A stretch of 64,000 nucleotides of DNA from Ciona savignyi (lineage: Eukaryota > Chordata > Ascidiacea > Phlebobranchia > Cionidae): the NCBI GenBank assembly GCA_000149265.1, contig CH002800.1, positions 562,297-626,296 of the forward strand, in the 5' to 3' direction. The notes beneath the pieces are model-generated. The model saw nothing but the letters and a program-made list of their open reading frames with translations. It was not told where the DNA came from and searched no databases. Below, one piece after another: positions 35,201-45,738 of the stretch; position 1 is the first letter of the stretch, and every line of letters begins with the position of its first letter. Position numbers and translations under genes: made by a program.

Positions 35201-38200
35201 AGTTTTTACTTTATTTTTAGAAAAATCAATCACTTGTTTATACACGCGTTATGGCAAACGCGTTAGGGAAAATTTGGAGTAAAACTTAATTTAGGGTAAA
35301 ATAAGCGGGAAGGAGGGATACTACATACTAAAATGAAGATTAGGACATTAGAGGTAGTTTTAAACATGGATTTAAACTTAGGGTTAGTCCTGGGGTTCAG
35401 ATTAGTGTTTAGGGCAGGGTAAAAATGTGTTTCAATAGTTTTAGTAAGCAGTTTCCTTCCTTTTCTCCTTTTAGTGTTGCCCCAAATTTGAACCAATACG
35501 GTTCGTTTTAAACCGGCCGATCTTTTAGGAAATATAATTACTTGCTTTAACGCAGGTGGTCGCAAACGTAATCGGAGATTACCAATAGGTTCGTTTCAAA
35601 CCAAACCGCCTCCGACGCGTTTTTTGCAACGGGTAAATCACGTTTTTATTCAAAGGTAAGCAATCACGCAAATCATGCAGTTGAATTTAAAATCAGTATG
35701 TAAATCACGCAACTACGGAAATAGAAGGTTAATTTTTTTTAAATCAACTCTAAAACAACAACCACTGCACACAAAAGGGACCTGGTGCGTGTCGTGCTCT
35801 GATTGGTCGAGCTCGACCTCGGTAAGTGTTAACACGTGATGGGACTCATTCGTCTGGGTGTGGGGTTAAAGTTAACTACCGGGTGTACTCGGGTAAAATG
35901 AGGTATTTTGATCCATTTAACATTGAAATAATGACCGGGGATTTTTAGGTAATATGTTTTTAACACTCTTTATCATAAAGATATGCATGATTATCTCCGT
36001 GAATGGAAAAGCAAGGGGTGTTATCACACGGGCAATCGTCGGATCACCTCACGTCCACCGCCGGGTTACCGAAGCTATTGTAGTGTGTTATGTATGATTA
36101 ACAATTCCTTTATTTTTTGCAAAGCCAATTAATTCACTTGCTTCAGGCAATGTCCGTAAAGTGTCTTTCCCAAGAAAGAAACCGACTAGCTAACGACCAG
36201 TTTCGAACCTGCCACCGTTCGACTGAAGATTATCTTAGCTATTTGGAAACTTTTTCACATTAAAATCACGAATAAATCATATGATAATCACCTGCTGGTT
36301 AGGGTTCACGCCGTGAACCTGTGCCTGACGGGGTTGCTGCTGCTGATTGCTCACCTACAAAATGCGGAAGGTTAGTCAACCGGTTGGATGTTGAGGTACA
36401 AAGGTGGGTTGAACGGTCTTTATGGATGGCCATAAATTATGACGTGTTAATGTTTGATGTTCGTACAGTTTTCCGTGCATAAGTGAACTCTACATGTAAT
36501 GTGGGATCTGTAAACTGCCCTTTAAGCCTTGCACTAACTGACTATTATTAAGGGTTGGTTTCCGAAGGGAACACACAATTTCGATTCCGAAGGGAACAAA
36601 TTTTGAATTTACTTCGATATTTTTTACAGTTGATTAGAGGGCACGCATGATTACAGGGCACAAAAATAACTCTCTGGAAACCTGCACGTATTACTACAGG
36701 GATAGAAATTAACGCATTTTCACAACATTCTTGTTTCTTCTTTTTTAATAAAGTCACCTTTCCAAATGTATTCAAGTGTATGATGACAAAGGGAAGTGAC
36801 AACGCCTATAATAAACAGATAAGCCTATATCTCTCATTCTAACCTCTTGTATGTGGGCTATGCTATTGACTTTGTTTCTGCCGCCTTTTTCTGTTATACT
36901 TCCACCTGAATCTGTGACTTTCTGCAAGTAGAGCGTTACCACTGCCGGCTCGCTTCGTATTGTGGCGGTCAAATTGTCTGCCTGTATAAATTGCATTAAT
37001 CAACTGTGTAGTATAAAAACTTTAGGACTGTCTGTATGGCCCTTTTAACAAGGCTATAGCTGCTGTAAGCAAAAGGTTACTTACTATAGAACAAACTTTT
37101 GAAAATTTAAACTGACTTTCTGTGCATAGCGGTATCTTCAATAAATACAATGTTGAGTTAATTCTTTTATGTACTATATCTTTAATTTAAAAAAAATTAA
37201 GCTTCTAACAATTTGACCTGACTTTCTGTGCATATGGCGTATCTCCAATAAATATGACGTTGTGTTAATTCCTGTAAGACTTAAAACCGAGCATAATTCG
37301 TATTTTTATAAAAAATATTTAAAATGATTTCCACAATGACAGTGGCAAAATGAAGCTAGAAACACTGCACACGTGCTAGGTTAATTTGCATGCAACAATA
37401 GTGAATGTAGTGAATAAGCGCCGGGAATTGTACCGTGCGCCATTTCGAGCTAAATCTTAAAGGACAATTGGGTTAGTAACACAAGGAGACTCAAGGGGAA
37501 AACGAGGGGCATCTTTAGAGGGAGGGAAGGAGGAAAACTGCTCAAAAAAACTATTGAATCTAAATCTAACCTGCCGCAAACACTAATTTCATCCCCAGAA
37601 CTAACGCTAACTTTAACCCCAGGGACCAGCCCTAACGTTAACCCCAACCCCCATAACCATATTTTAGTGAGCAGTTTCCCTCCTTTACCCTTTTTGCTCC
37701 TTTTTGTTTTCCCCAAAAACGAGCCTATGTTAAATCCATCTACATTGAACCGCTGTCGGCGCACACGAGGTCTTACGCGTTTGAGATTCAAATTGATGGC
37801 GTTGACGGCGGAAATGACGCGCGATCCCTGGACGCCATGCAGACCCTGGGGGGAGAGAGAGTTACTCCTGCTCGACTTGCTGCTCATCGACAAATCCATC
37901 GCTATGGGCGCGGTCGAGGTCGAGATGGGTATCGGGTCAGTTATACACGGCATCAGAGCGACGCTTTAAACGGTCAAAGCTAAAAGTTCTATTTGAACCG
38001 AAACCTTGTTTTTTTAGGTAAAGTGGAGAATTATTTTAGGCAGAGTTGAGCCAAACACATGCTAAAACGCCCTGAGCTGTTTTCTCAGTATAAAACTTAA
38101 TATACGCCAAAACGCCCTTTATTTCAAGCAGTATAAAACTTAATACACGCTTAAATGACCTGACCTGATTAAAAAATTGCTATTAATATTTACTTTATCT

Positions 38201-41200
38201 AATATAATAAAAAATCGACACTTCTTTTATGCAGCGCAAAAGCTTTCTATTTAATAATTGCGCCCTATGTCTAATTAAAGAATGTCGATACATACTACTG
38301 TAGGCTACACTTGTACTGCATAGCAAGCCTAAATCAACTTCAGTCTAACTGTAAAGCCTTTTCTACTTCACACGAACGACGAACGAACGGTGCTCGACTG
38401 TTTGGTGCAACACACAACAACACTGCGCGCTGCTAAATACACAAGTCGGCGAACAATATGGACGTGTGACTCAACGATTTAAAAACTCACGGCTAAAGAG
38501 AACACGAGCTCGACCTAGCTAAACGGCTATGTAATCAGATCTGACCGTTTAGCAATTAAATCTGTGGCTGGCTATTTCGCCGAGGTGAAACGGACAAAAA
38601 GCGAGACGAGGTTTCGGGGCTATAAAGGCGGGCGGTCGACAAAATCTTTCGATTCCTTCTAAGCCATAACAAAGAAACGTCCCCGTCCGCTAAGTACCGT
38701 TACACAGTAAGCCAATAAAAACCGCTCGTTGCCAGGCGACGGTTTATCAATTGACATGGCAGCCTGGCCGGTCGCTAGGCAACCGATCGTAACTAAGGAA
38801 TGCTCATGTCGATTCAAGGTCCTCGACAAATACCAGGGAGCGACGACTTGGCGTGATATTGGGTCGAGGTCGTCGCTAAACGTTGCTTATTAATACATAT
38901 CTCCGTTTCCATCGGCAACACAAGCAATTGAAATTGCACTGTGTGACGAACATTGACAAATTTTTAAATAATTAAAATGCAATTGTCGATGATACGTAAG
39001 GCTTAAAGGGCTTAGTCGATATTTAGAAGCAAGTTAAAGATTCTTCCTAAAAATGAGCCCAACTTTTGAATTGTTTTGCAACGAAAAAAACGCCATTGTT
39101 TCCCATGGTTTATTTAACCTTGTTGTACAAAAAAATAGTCGGTAAAAACACCGACGAACGTATCCTTACTGTCAAGGATTTATATAAAGAGTAAACTTGT
39201 TGGATATCCTAGTTCCGAGAATATTATATAAATGCTATTGCCGTTATCACGATTTAATAAAAAAAACTTGCGTGAGAAAATTTAATAAAAAGGCGACATT
39301 TAAACCGTTCGCAAAATTAAGCTGCCTTGTCTGATTGCATGTCACGTATAAGATTTTGTACCAGGCCAAGTTTCTAACGCGTGATGGGGTCGTCACAGGG
39401 TCCATTTTTAAACGGCGTGCTGTGCATGGATCGGTCGCATCCACCATTCCGATTTCGAGTTCCGAATTTTTCCGATTCCGAGTTCCGAATAATTCCGAAC
39501 TTTTAAATCAATCTTAAATTTGATTCCATGTTGGGCTCGTTCCGAAAACCGTTTTTTTTATATATGAAGAACGGTATATAATTCGGTCGTGTTTTCGGTC
39601 ACACGGCGGTTCGGATTCAAATAATGACGACCGGGTAGCTTTCTAGCGCACTCTAACGGTAGGTATTATACAGGTTACTAACAACGAAGTTCGCCGGATA
39701 CACAAAGACTGATGACAGACGGAGTGGCAATTACCGTACCGTAACAGCAACTATAATACAAGCCACACACAAATTTTGACAGAATATAAAAAAAAACAGT
39801 TGTACCACATACATTGATATTTAGCTCGAAATTAAAGTCTTACTTGCTGTGATTGCGATTGCGCAATGGTCTTGATCGTGTCCCCAGTTTTTGTTGAATC
39901 TGAAACGACATTAAAAATGATAAATAACTATTCAGTACTAATTAAATACAGTGATTTCCGGGTAAAATGATTTTAATATACCTGCTGATTGGAAATTATA
40001 GCTCCCACCCTGCGCCCACTGATTGTACGAGGGGTTATTAGCTACCGTGTAACTGTCGTAATAGTTCGAATTGTTGCCATGATACGCCGAAATATCTTGG
40101 GCTGGGTAGTGACCGCTGTGCTGCCCGTTAACTGCGCCTGCGCACTGCCGGTTAAATTGCCGAGTTTGGGCGTTTTGGTTCGCCCATGAGCCTGAGTAGT
40201 AATCGTAACAGTTCTGCTCGCTGTAGTCAATATACTCCTGTTTCATATGCAATCGCTCGCTAATCATTTTAAACGTAAAAGAATGGTCGAAACTAGGAAG
40301 GCCTGTCTGTTTTATACTGAACTCTTGCTAATGAAATTAACAACGACGAGCGATGAATATTGGCTGATGGCTGCGACGATAAAAGAAGTTATGAATGAAC
40401 GTGAATGGCAATTAGCGAGACGCACCTGCAGTCGGTGAAACTCCCACAAGCGAGGAAAGGGAATAACTATTTCACATATACTTTACTTGGAGTGCTTTTG
40501 GTGGATGGTGTTAAGGTAAAATGTGAACTTTCGCATCAACTACAAACTTATTTACGAGTAACTACTAACCTATTTAACATATACTTTACATATCATTGAT
40601 TCGAGATGTTTTGGTAGTCGTTGTAATATAAAATGTGCACTTTTTCGCTATTTCGAGTTTTTGGTAGATACTGTATGATAAAGTTTAAACGTGGGTTACA
40701 CAATTTTAATTTTTCCAGCGTGAAACCGACTGAGTTTTTAGCGATGCTTTACTTGTATGTTATTTCGATTTTTCGGTAGATAACGCAGGGTTAAATGTGA
40801 ACGTAATTTCGCAACTAACATTTTGTTTTAGTATAGCTTAAAACCGACGATTTGTCGTACTTTTAACACATCAGTAATTTATACTTTTTTCTGGGGTAGA
40901 TGGTTTAAAATATAGTTTAAACTTGGTTTCGTAAGTTTGTGTGGAAAGGTAATGTTAACAGAAATTTTGTGCTGTGCAGTCACCTAAATTACAAATGCAC
41001 TCTTAATTAATACGAATACCAAGCCGGCAATTAATTGAATACACATATATAATATGCAATTTAGTATTATCTTGGGAAATTTATAATATCGGTACCTATT
41101 TACAAAGATCCTACAGCTTAATCATAGTGTAATATAAAAACGTAAATACATCACACATTACGTATTATTCATCCCTTTAATACATCGGCACATTTCACTA

Positions 41201-42635
41201 AAAAAAGAAGTACCACACGCAAAAAGTACATAACGCGCGACACGGCCGGTTTACTTCTAATAATCAAGATTCACCGCCATCAAAGCAATTATAGGAAAAC
41301 GTACACACGGAAATCTTTATTGACTTGATTTCGCCGCTATTTAATTCATGTCCACATACGAGCGCGTGTGATTTCAAGTGAAAATAAACAAGGCTTTTAA
41401 GAAAGAGGGAAAATGATTGTGGAATGCAAGACGCTCCCTATTCAGTACGAAAAGAATGCGATCTCGGTCGATTAATGTGGCAATTGTGGCTCGAAATTGG
41501 CCTGTTATGTCGAAACACCTGTTGTGAAGGGAAACTTACTTTTCTACAAAGGAAAGACGGGGTTCTTTGATATTTGGGTGAAAGGGGTATCAGGGATAAA
41601 TAAACTTTACGCTCTTAAGGTTTTTGCCGGAACGGATGTGGTATACAAAATAGGAAAATGAATAGTTTTACCAGTTTTCTTTTGACGCTGGTTATTTGTA
41701 CGTGTGGAATTAGGAACACTGTCACAGACATCGTATTTTTTTAATCTCTGCATCATAATTACACATACAGACAGCTTTATATCGCATCGTATTTCAAATT
41801 ATTTGCTGACTGTATAATCAAGGCTTCCATAACGGTCTTTTTTATATATCTGTATTTTGTTTTACTTTAAGGTCTTTTAAAGTAAATTGGTATTCTTAAT
41901 ATATTCAAAATATTTTCGGCTTTGGATGTTGTAATGTGACGAATGATTTAACATACATTCGCGTGTACATATTTTGCACAAAATTGACACTTTTCACTTA
42001 CATTTTTTTACCATCTGATTTCCCATATTTTAGAGCCAAGATACACAGTAATCGTGTATATAGGACAGAATGCAATTCAACACATCATACAGATATGTAG
42101 ACACATTCATATGTCCAGGCCATACTATCGTTGTATGTAGGACAGAATACAGTATTGTGTATATGAGGCAATTGTCCTGTATCTAATGATAGGACATGTC
42201 TATCCACGTTAATGAAAAACCGCAATGGTAGTTAAAACACGGCTAATCGTCAGATCGCCCCGCGCAAACCGTCGGTAACCGGAGATATTGCAGTGTGTGT
42301 TTCAGACGTTCCTTTAATTTGGTAGAATCCACCATTCCCCTAATTTCAAGTAATTTCAGTTATGTGCCTTTGCCAATGACACATCCTACCACCTAGCGAC
42401 CAGTTTCGAATCAATAACCCTACGACTAAAAGCCGACGCTCTAAGCCAGCAAGCTAATCAACCAGACAGGCGATGGTTCTAATTATAACACGAGAATGTA
42501 TTGGACAGACCACTGTCTAGCAGCCATCTCACCTTGTTTAGTGGTAATCACGCTGACATAGTGGGCGACTGGGATCTGGTTGTGGCTCGCTGTCACCACC
42601 TGGTGGACTTGCTGAGCGGCAGCGCTTTGGTGCAT
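23259..42635 (-). CDS. RFX: RFX-family transcription factor (RFX1/2/3 type), complete
   Basis: RFX factors bind X-box DNA through a winged helix and activate ciliary genes. Minus-strand exons: 42635-42533, 39899-39844, 36981-36844 (least certain), 36354-36292, 34641-34574, 34142-34010, 33189-33016, 31820-31639, 30968-30849, 30504-30303, 29851-29718, 28556-28405, 27731-27628, 26992-26843, 26117-25909, 24625-24435, 24173-24069 and 23386-23259. All junctions agree in phase and sum to 803 residues. The N-terminal part is Gln-rich (TNQIQYVDSTTEHGYVNG; SQLYTSSQQQQGNYFDSSS). The DNA-binding domain spans exons 31820-31639 and 30968-30849 (HLDPVNAASFGKLVRS, GLRTRRLGTRGNSKYHYYG). The B/C and dimerisation regions follow (SLVEVLIPDVLRPIP, AFSQTLRRYTSLNHLAQAA, SMVIRDLTLRSAASFGSFHL). 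The tail shows VKRSADAMNDG. It resembles RFX3 most. Oddities: the linker between SPAT and the DNA-binding domain is about 25 residues shorter than in vertebrates, and alternative first exons exist. Family assignment is very secure. Confidence 0.95.
23808..24036. mobile_element. MITE (229 bp) with long terminal inverted repeats, in RFX intron
   Basis: About 45-bp imperfect inverted repeats: left GGGTGCCTCTAAATACTACAGG..., right arm ending CCTGTAGTATTTAAAGGTACC. It is flanked by a perfect 9-bp duplication, ccattcttg (23799-23807 and 24037-24045). Its core (about 23870-23950) is the reverse complement of the MITE family A core, although the termini differ. It sits 24 bp from the donor of RFX exon 24173-24069. 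Confidence 0.85.
24766..25233. repeat. Direct repeat of about 110 bp, two copies
   Basis: Copies at about 24766-24880 and 25126-25233 share AAACGCAAAGGATGTTATAA, GTAACCGTCAGATTACATCG and GATCACGCGCCCACTATAAA. Both resemble decayed family B SINE tails; further fragments fill the space between. They lie in an RFX intron. Confidence 0.75.
27222..27306. repeat. Inverted repeat with 17-bp arms
   Basis: CTGGACACATTTCCGTG (27222-27238) and CACGGAAATGTGTTCAG (27290-27306) pair at 16 of 17 positions with a loop of about 51 bp. The neighbourhood repeats 'gcaaaat(a/g)agagttattgc'. It is in an RFX intron and may be the relic of a small MITE. Confidence 0.55.
27951..28260. repeat. Degenerate tandem repeat, units of about 50-60 bp
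   Basis: Four diverged units built around ATAAACGTAATGTTTCAGAC, a segment like TACGTCCCCTCGTTACCAA and a short AT-rich spacer. They are in the RFX intron just beyond the SINE at 28272. Confidence 0.6.
28272..28395 (+). mobile_element. tRNA-Ser-like SINE (family C) with 18-bp target duplication
   Basis: It has an A box TGTGGCCGAATGGTTAGCGC, a B box GGGTTCGAAACC and an A-rich tail (aaaaaaatacaaaaaaaa), and is flanked by a perfect 18-bp duplication, aaaactcactcggaatgg (28254-28271 and 28396-28413). The right copy contains the last bases and splice donor of RFX exon 28556-28405; the left copy is therefore a duplicate of that donor. It is the best preserved family C member here. Confidence 0.9.
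29281..29697. repeat. 20-bp minisatellite in RFX intron
   Basis: About 21 tandem units of GACATAGTCGGATACAGCCG with a few alternating variants (agacg/agtcg, cagacg/cagccg). Higher-order blocks of 60 bp repeat nearly perfectly between 29461 and 29580. It starts 21 bp beyond the donor of RFX exon 29851-29718. All three minus frames are open because the unit lacks stop codons; the predicted Cys/Arg/Tyr-rich peptides are artefacts. Confidence 0.95.
30551..30832 (-). repeat. SINE family B, near full length
   Basis: On the plus strand it reads tail first: 'ataggataggatattcatg', 'cgggcaatcgtcagatcacc', then the tRNA-like head with the B-box complement 'cagtttagaacggctagaac' and 'cggctgaaaggcttcgcac' at about 30760-30815. 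The head is therefore on the minus strand. It lies in an RFX intron. Confidence 0.75.
31425..31560 (+). repeat. SINE family B, 3' fragment
   Basis: It holds 'cacaacataatgcaatagc', a diverged 'ggtggacgcgaagtaatctg', 'cgttcacggagataaaacac' and a tail. The tail overlaps the first unit of the 45-bp duplication at 31537. Confidence 0.7.
31537..31626. repeat. Perfectly spaced 45-bp tandem duplication next to RFX donor
   Basis: Two units (31537-31581, 31582-31626) beginning gataaaacacgaatgtccat differ at a single base (ttcgacatcg / tccgacatcg). The array ends 12 bp inside the intron from the donor of the DNA-binding-domain exon 31820-31639. Confidence 0.9.
32253..32970. repeat. Diverged duplication, about 450-bp period
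   Basis: A block at about 32262-32425 (TAGTCCGTCAAGTTGTCCGT, a short AT-rich segment, then AAAATCTGTGTGTGAGCGCT) recurs at about 32730-32875 with the same order of motifs. Partial copies of 'aatctgtgtgtgggcgctta' lie at about 32456 and of 'aaaatccgtgtcaggggcat' at about 32938. No coding sign. It occupies the RFX intron where a linker exon would be expected. Confidence 0.75.
34195..34543 (-). repeat. SINE family B, diverged
   Basis: Order of parts as in other minus copies: 'gggataggatattgatt', 'acacggacaatcatcagatt', 'cattaaaccatcgggatcag' region, and the tRNA-like head complement 'cctttcggttaacggtccga'. It lies between two RFX exons. Confidence 0.6.
34719..34982. mobile_element. MITE family A with internal tandem amplification
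   Basis: The left terminus GGGGCGAAACTAAAATGG and right end TGCTTTTAGTGTTTCCCC fit the family. Just inside the left end, the segment 'gattggaaactgctcact' is repeated four times at a spacing of about 28 bp. Confidence 0.75.
35306..35484. mobile_element. MITE family A copy
   Basis: It has GCGGGAAGGAGGGATACTAC at its left, the core 'ttagtcctggggttcagatt', and TCCTTTTAGTGTTGCCCC at its right end. The outermost left terminus is disrupted. Confidence 0.75.
35979..36228 (-). repeat. SINE family B copy
   Basis: It reads 'gcatgattatctccgtgaat', 'cgggcaatcgtcggatcacc', 'caggcaatgtccgtaaagtg', then 'gaccagtttcgaacctgcc', the complement of the B box. It is in an RFX intron. Confidence 0.75.
37496..37714. 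mobile_element. MITE family A copy, opposite internal orientation
   Basis: The left end GGGGAAAACGAGGGGCATC is imperfect; 'gggaaggaggaaaactgctc' and the reversed core 'ccccagaactaacgctaac' follow, and the right end is CTCCTTTTTGTTTTCCCC. Its right end lies about 62 bp from the donor of the alternative RFX first exon at 37953-37777. Confidence 0.75.
37777..37953 (-). CDS. RFX: Alternative first coding exon of RFX (promoter-proximal form)
   Basis: An ATG at 37953 opens 59 codons (MPCITDPIPISTSTAPIAMD, then a Ser-rich stretch SSKSSRSNSLSPQG) to a GTAAGA donor in phase 0. Exon 39899-39844 also ends in phase 0, so either can feed the same next exon. An in-frame TAA lies a few codons upstream of the ATG with no good acceptor after it, which supports a true first exon. 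The GC-richer block at 38360-38890, including two X-box-like sites, would be its promoter. The product would be about 809 residues. Splicing is inferred from phase only. Confidence 0.6.
38711..38783. promoter_or_regulatory. Two X-box-like RFX sites plus CCAAT box
   Basis: GTTGCCAGGCGAC (38728-38740) and GTCGCTAGGCAAC (38771-38783) fit the X-box layout GTNRCC, short spacer, RGYAAC, each with a 1-bp spacer and one or two departures from consensus. They are close to reverse complements of each other. A CCAAT (38712-38716) lies 11 bp before the first one. They lie about 780-830 bp upstream of the alternative first exon ATG at 37953. Confidence 0.6.
39982..40267 (-). CDS. RFX: Second alternative first coding exon of RFX
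   Basis: An ORF from ATG 40267 (or 40243) rich in Tyr, Gln, Asn and Ser (MKQEYIDYSEQNCYDYYSG; NNPSYNQWAQGGSYNFQSA) runs to a GTATAT donor in phase 1, which fits exon 39899-39844. It cannot be spliced in frame after exon 42635-42533, because both plausible acceptors read into stops; the two exons therefore look mutually exclusive. It would give a product of about 864 residues. G+C content is higher than in the flanks. It could alternatively belong to an unrelated transcript. Confidence 0.6.
42188..42468 (-). repeat. SINE family B copy
   Basis: It reads 'gataggacatgtctatccac', 'cggctaatcgtcagatcgcc', 'ggtaaccggagatattgcag', and head complement 'gaccagtttcgaatcaata' followed by 'cgactaaaagccgacgctc'. 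It lies just downstream of RFX exon 42635-42533. Confidence 0.7.
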
Positions 42636-42836
42636 TGCAGGGGTTTCGACGAAGATATCTCGATCTTTGCGGAATCAAATTGGAGTTCTGGGAAAATGTA
42701 AATGTTGGAGTTAAAGTCGCAGAATTACAAATGCGAAATGTTGCATTAGATACGACCAACGCGAGACATGTCAATATCCAATAAACAAGATTCTGCACCG
42801 TCATTGAATTGTTCAATAATAATGGAAGCTTAATGC

Positions 42837-43046
42837 CGGGGGAAACTAAAAGGAGGGAAAGCGGGACGGAGGGAAACTACACACTAAAATGAAGATTATG
42901 ACATTAAAGTCAGTTTTAAACATGAGGTTGGAGTTAGGGTTAGTTCTGGGGTTGAGATTAGTGTTTAGTGGAGGGTTTAAATTAGTTTCCGTAATTTTAA
43001 TGAGCAGTTTCCCTCTTTCCCGCTTTCCCTTCTTTTAGAGTTGCTT
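42837..43046. mobile_element. MITE family A, complete, with 8-bp target duplication
   Basis: The left end CGGGGGAAACTAAAAGGAGG and right end CCTTCTTTTAGAGTTGCTT are inverted repeats. It is flanked by cttaatgc at 42829-42836 and 43047-43054. The core is as in the copies at 21503 and 60816. Confidence 0.85.
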
Positions 43047-44192
43047 CTTAATGCTGAAACAACGTAGTTCTTTAGTCACCGTATATTTAGCAATTTTATG
43101 GGATATAAAACATAGCGCTTTTGTGTATAACCTTTCTCGGTATTTCCAGCATTTTGTCGACTTCTTTCAAGCAGTGCAATTTTATGTAAAACAACTGTGT
43201 TTTTTTAAGTTAGAGTTAAAAACTGTAAAATATCAACAGCGGTAACGGACGAAAATAATACGAGAACAATGGCGCTTCGTGCAGACCTTAAACAATACGT
43301 GCCGAAACGCCATATGTCAATCACTGTTGCGTTGTTTGTTATAAGTTTTCCCGGATAATTATGACTGTATCGAGAAGCGGGATCGTCGAATAATGGCCAG
43401 CTGCGTTGGCGACCATCGCAGCTAAACAGATTAACGTTTCACTTCCTAATTACGTGCGTGAACAAGAACGGAAAGCTGCGCTCATTAGATCATATTTGGC
43501 CTGGTCGCTAGGAAAGCACTGTGGGAATATTTTAACAGACAAAGCGGTCCTTGATTAGACTAATCGTTGTTTTAATTAGCGCGTATATTTTCGAATTCGT
43601 GCAACCTGTTAAGTTATGCTGCCTCTGTTTATGTCTGGAATGGCGTAACGGTTAATGAATGAGTTTTAGCGGAACAACGAATTTGACTCTCCCACACACT
43701 ACGCTCTCTTTTGTCAAAGACGGAAAAAAGTTTGAATTCAGAACGTATTATGCGATATTGATTAGTTATAAATGGAATGACCTAGGTAGGGTCAAATCAA
43801 TATAAAGCTTATATCGTGTGACATTAAATAGAAGGGCTGTAACATTGCTACTGGACTTGTGGTGGTGAAATAGGCAGCTTCTTGTAGTTTGGTGTTGATC
43901 ATTCACATTGTTGAATCCAGTTTGACCTTAGCTGAGCATAGTACATAAGCTTATTGCTAATGGCATACATGCGTTTTTTGTCTAAGATTCAACATTACAC
44001 CTTTCTGGGCTACCACTTCTCCTAAATCCGCTTCCCTATTGCATGGTTCACTTTAATACACTTTTCTTCGAGATTTAAGTGTAATCATTTAGATTTAAAA
44101 TTTGTTTTTTTCTATTATATGAGACTTGGTGGCCACTTCTGGCTATATCTATAATAAATGATTTATTTAATTACAGACGTGTTTTAATAACT

Positions 44193-44494
44193 AGGATAGG
44201 ATAGGATATTCATGTTTATCCCCGTGAATGGGAAAACCAAGGGGGTTATCACACGGGCAATCGTCAGATCACCTCGCGCCCATCGTTCGTTGGGTTACCG
44301 GAGCTTATTGCAGTGTGTTGTATATGATAGACACGTTCCTTCAATTTGGTAGAACCCATTTATCCGCTGGGTTCAGGCAATGTCCGTAGAGTGCCTTGCC
44401 CAAGGACACAACCGACCAGCTAGCGACCAGTTTCGCACCTGCAACCTTTCGATTGAAAGGCGACGCACTTAACCGCTAGACCACCGGGCCGGAC
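44193..44494 (-). repeat. SINE family B, full-length reference copy
   Basis: Best preserved member. Reading the minus strand: an A-box-like GGTGGTCTAGCGGTTAAGTG, then a B-box-like AGGTTGCAGGTGCGAAACTG, then GTGTCCTTGGGCAAGGCACT, an unrelated body, and a tail of repeated TATCCTATCCT. The tRNA-like head plus simple-repeat tail defines a SINE. Confidence 0.85.
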
Positions 44495-45426
44495 TAACTG
44501 TTGTTCTTTCGTCTTTTTCTGTTTTCAATTTTTCTACAGAGGGTTTACTGCGTGCTTTTATCATAGAAAAAATAAATAAACTAAAAAAGAATTGTTTAGT
44601 ATATGTTCATTGCTAATACCATTGTGTCTACGATATTTTTAAACTGGTGTTGTTATTGATATCATGAATGAAATTTACACACTTTAAAGCAATGCCACAG
44701 CACAAGCCACATTATTTAAAGTTAAATAGCTTTATGGCAGATTAACTTGCACACCCGCAGCCCAGTACATTACATACAATGTAACACGGCAGAACATCCT
44801 GTCTTGGCTTTACTGACATGCGGTCTCAGCCCTAATTTCTGCTGTAATCCAATTTTTATTGATTTATACACTTAAATATTTGTGATTTGAAAGTAAGTGG
44901 CTATAAATAGAACTCAATTTTAGTTAACAAAATAACATTCGTTTCAAATTGAATCCAAGAGTTCCTTAATTCTGGATACATGAGTGCATACACTGCTGTA
45001 ACAGAATGTGAGCTCATGCCATTATTACACAAGGTCTTACACTGCCCAAAATTGTATTCTGTTGCTTCCTTTCTTTTAGTTACTACTTAATTTTTTTAAA
45101 CTTACTTATTTCTACGTAACATGCTACATCAGAATAAAACTTTTCACATACTATACTATGTATGGGGACTAGGAACCTGGAGTCAAAATTAGAAATAAAG
45201 TGCCCAGAAATGGAATATTTGAATCAAACTGATACCGGTACATGTAAATTGTAAATATCGGTACTTTACTAAATTTAAATCACTTTTGATTACCGTTAGA
45301 CTTCTAACATATGAATAAAGTTTTACATCACAATTTATTGGAAAATCCACACAAACCTACCCATTTACCACTTTAAAGATTAAACTGTGGCAAGTTACCT
45401 AAATTATTATTTTTTTTCGATTATAG

Positions 45427-45738
45427 ATTAGTCCGATCGGTTACGGTTAGTCTGGTGATTTAGTGCAATGCCTTTTAACCAAAAGGTTAAAGTTAGAAAC
45501 TGGTCGCTATCTAGCCAACTGTTTCCTTTGGCAAGGCATTTAACGGACATTGCCTGAACCCAGCGGATTAATGGGTTCTACTAAATTAAAGGAACATGTG
45601 AATCGTACACAACCTACTGCAATAGCTCTGGTAACCCAGCGGTGGGGGGTGAGGTGATCGGACGATTGCCTGTTTGTTTTTTTGGGGTTGGTTTTGGTTT
45701 TCCCATTTATGGGGATAACCATAAATATCTTAGATCCT
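45427..45738 (+). repeat. SINE family B, full length, plus orientation
   Basis: The head 'gtctggtgatttagtgcaat', 'aaaggttaaagttagaaac', then 'gcaaggcatttaacggacat', 'ctctggtaacccagcggtgg' and a tail ending 'tcttagatcc'. Confidence 0.75.

Noticed and set aside
43501-43516. GTCGCTAGGAAAGC as a third X-box
   Set aside because: The second half-site is not RGYAAC, and 'ggtcgcta' also belongs to the common SINE family B.
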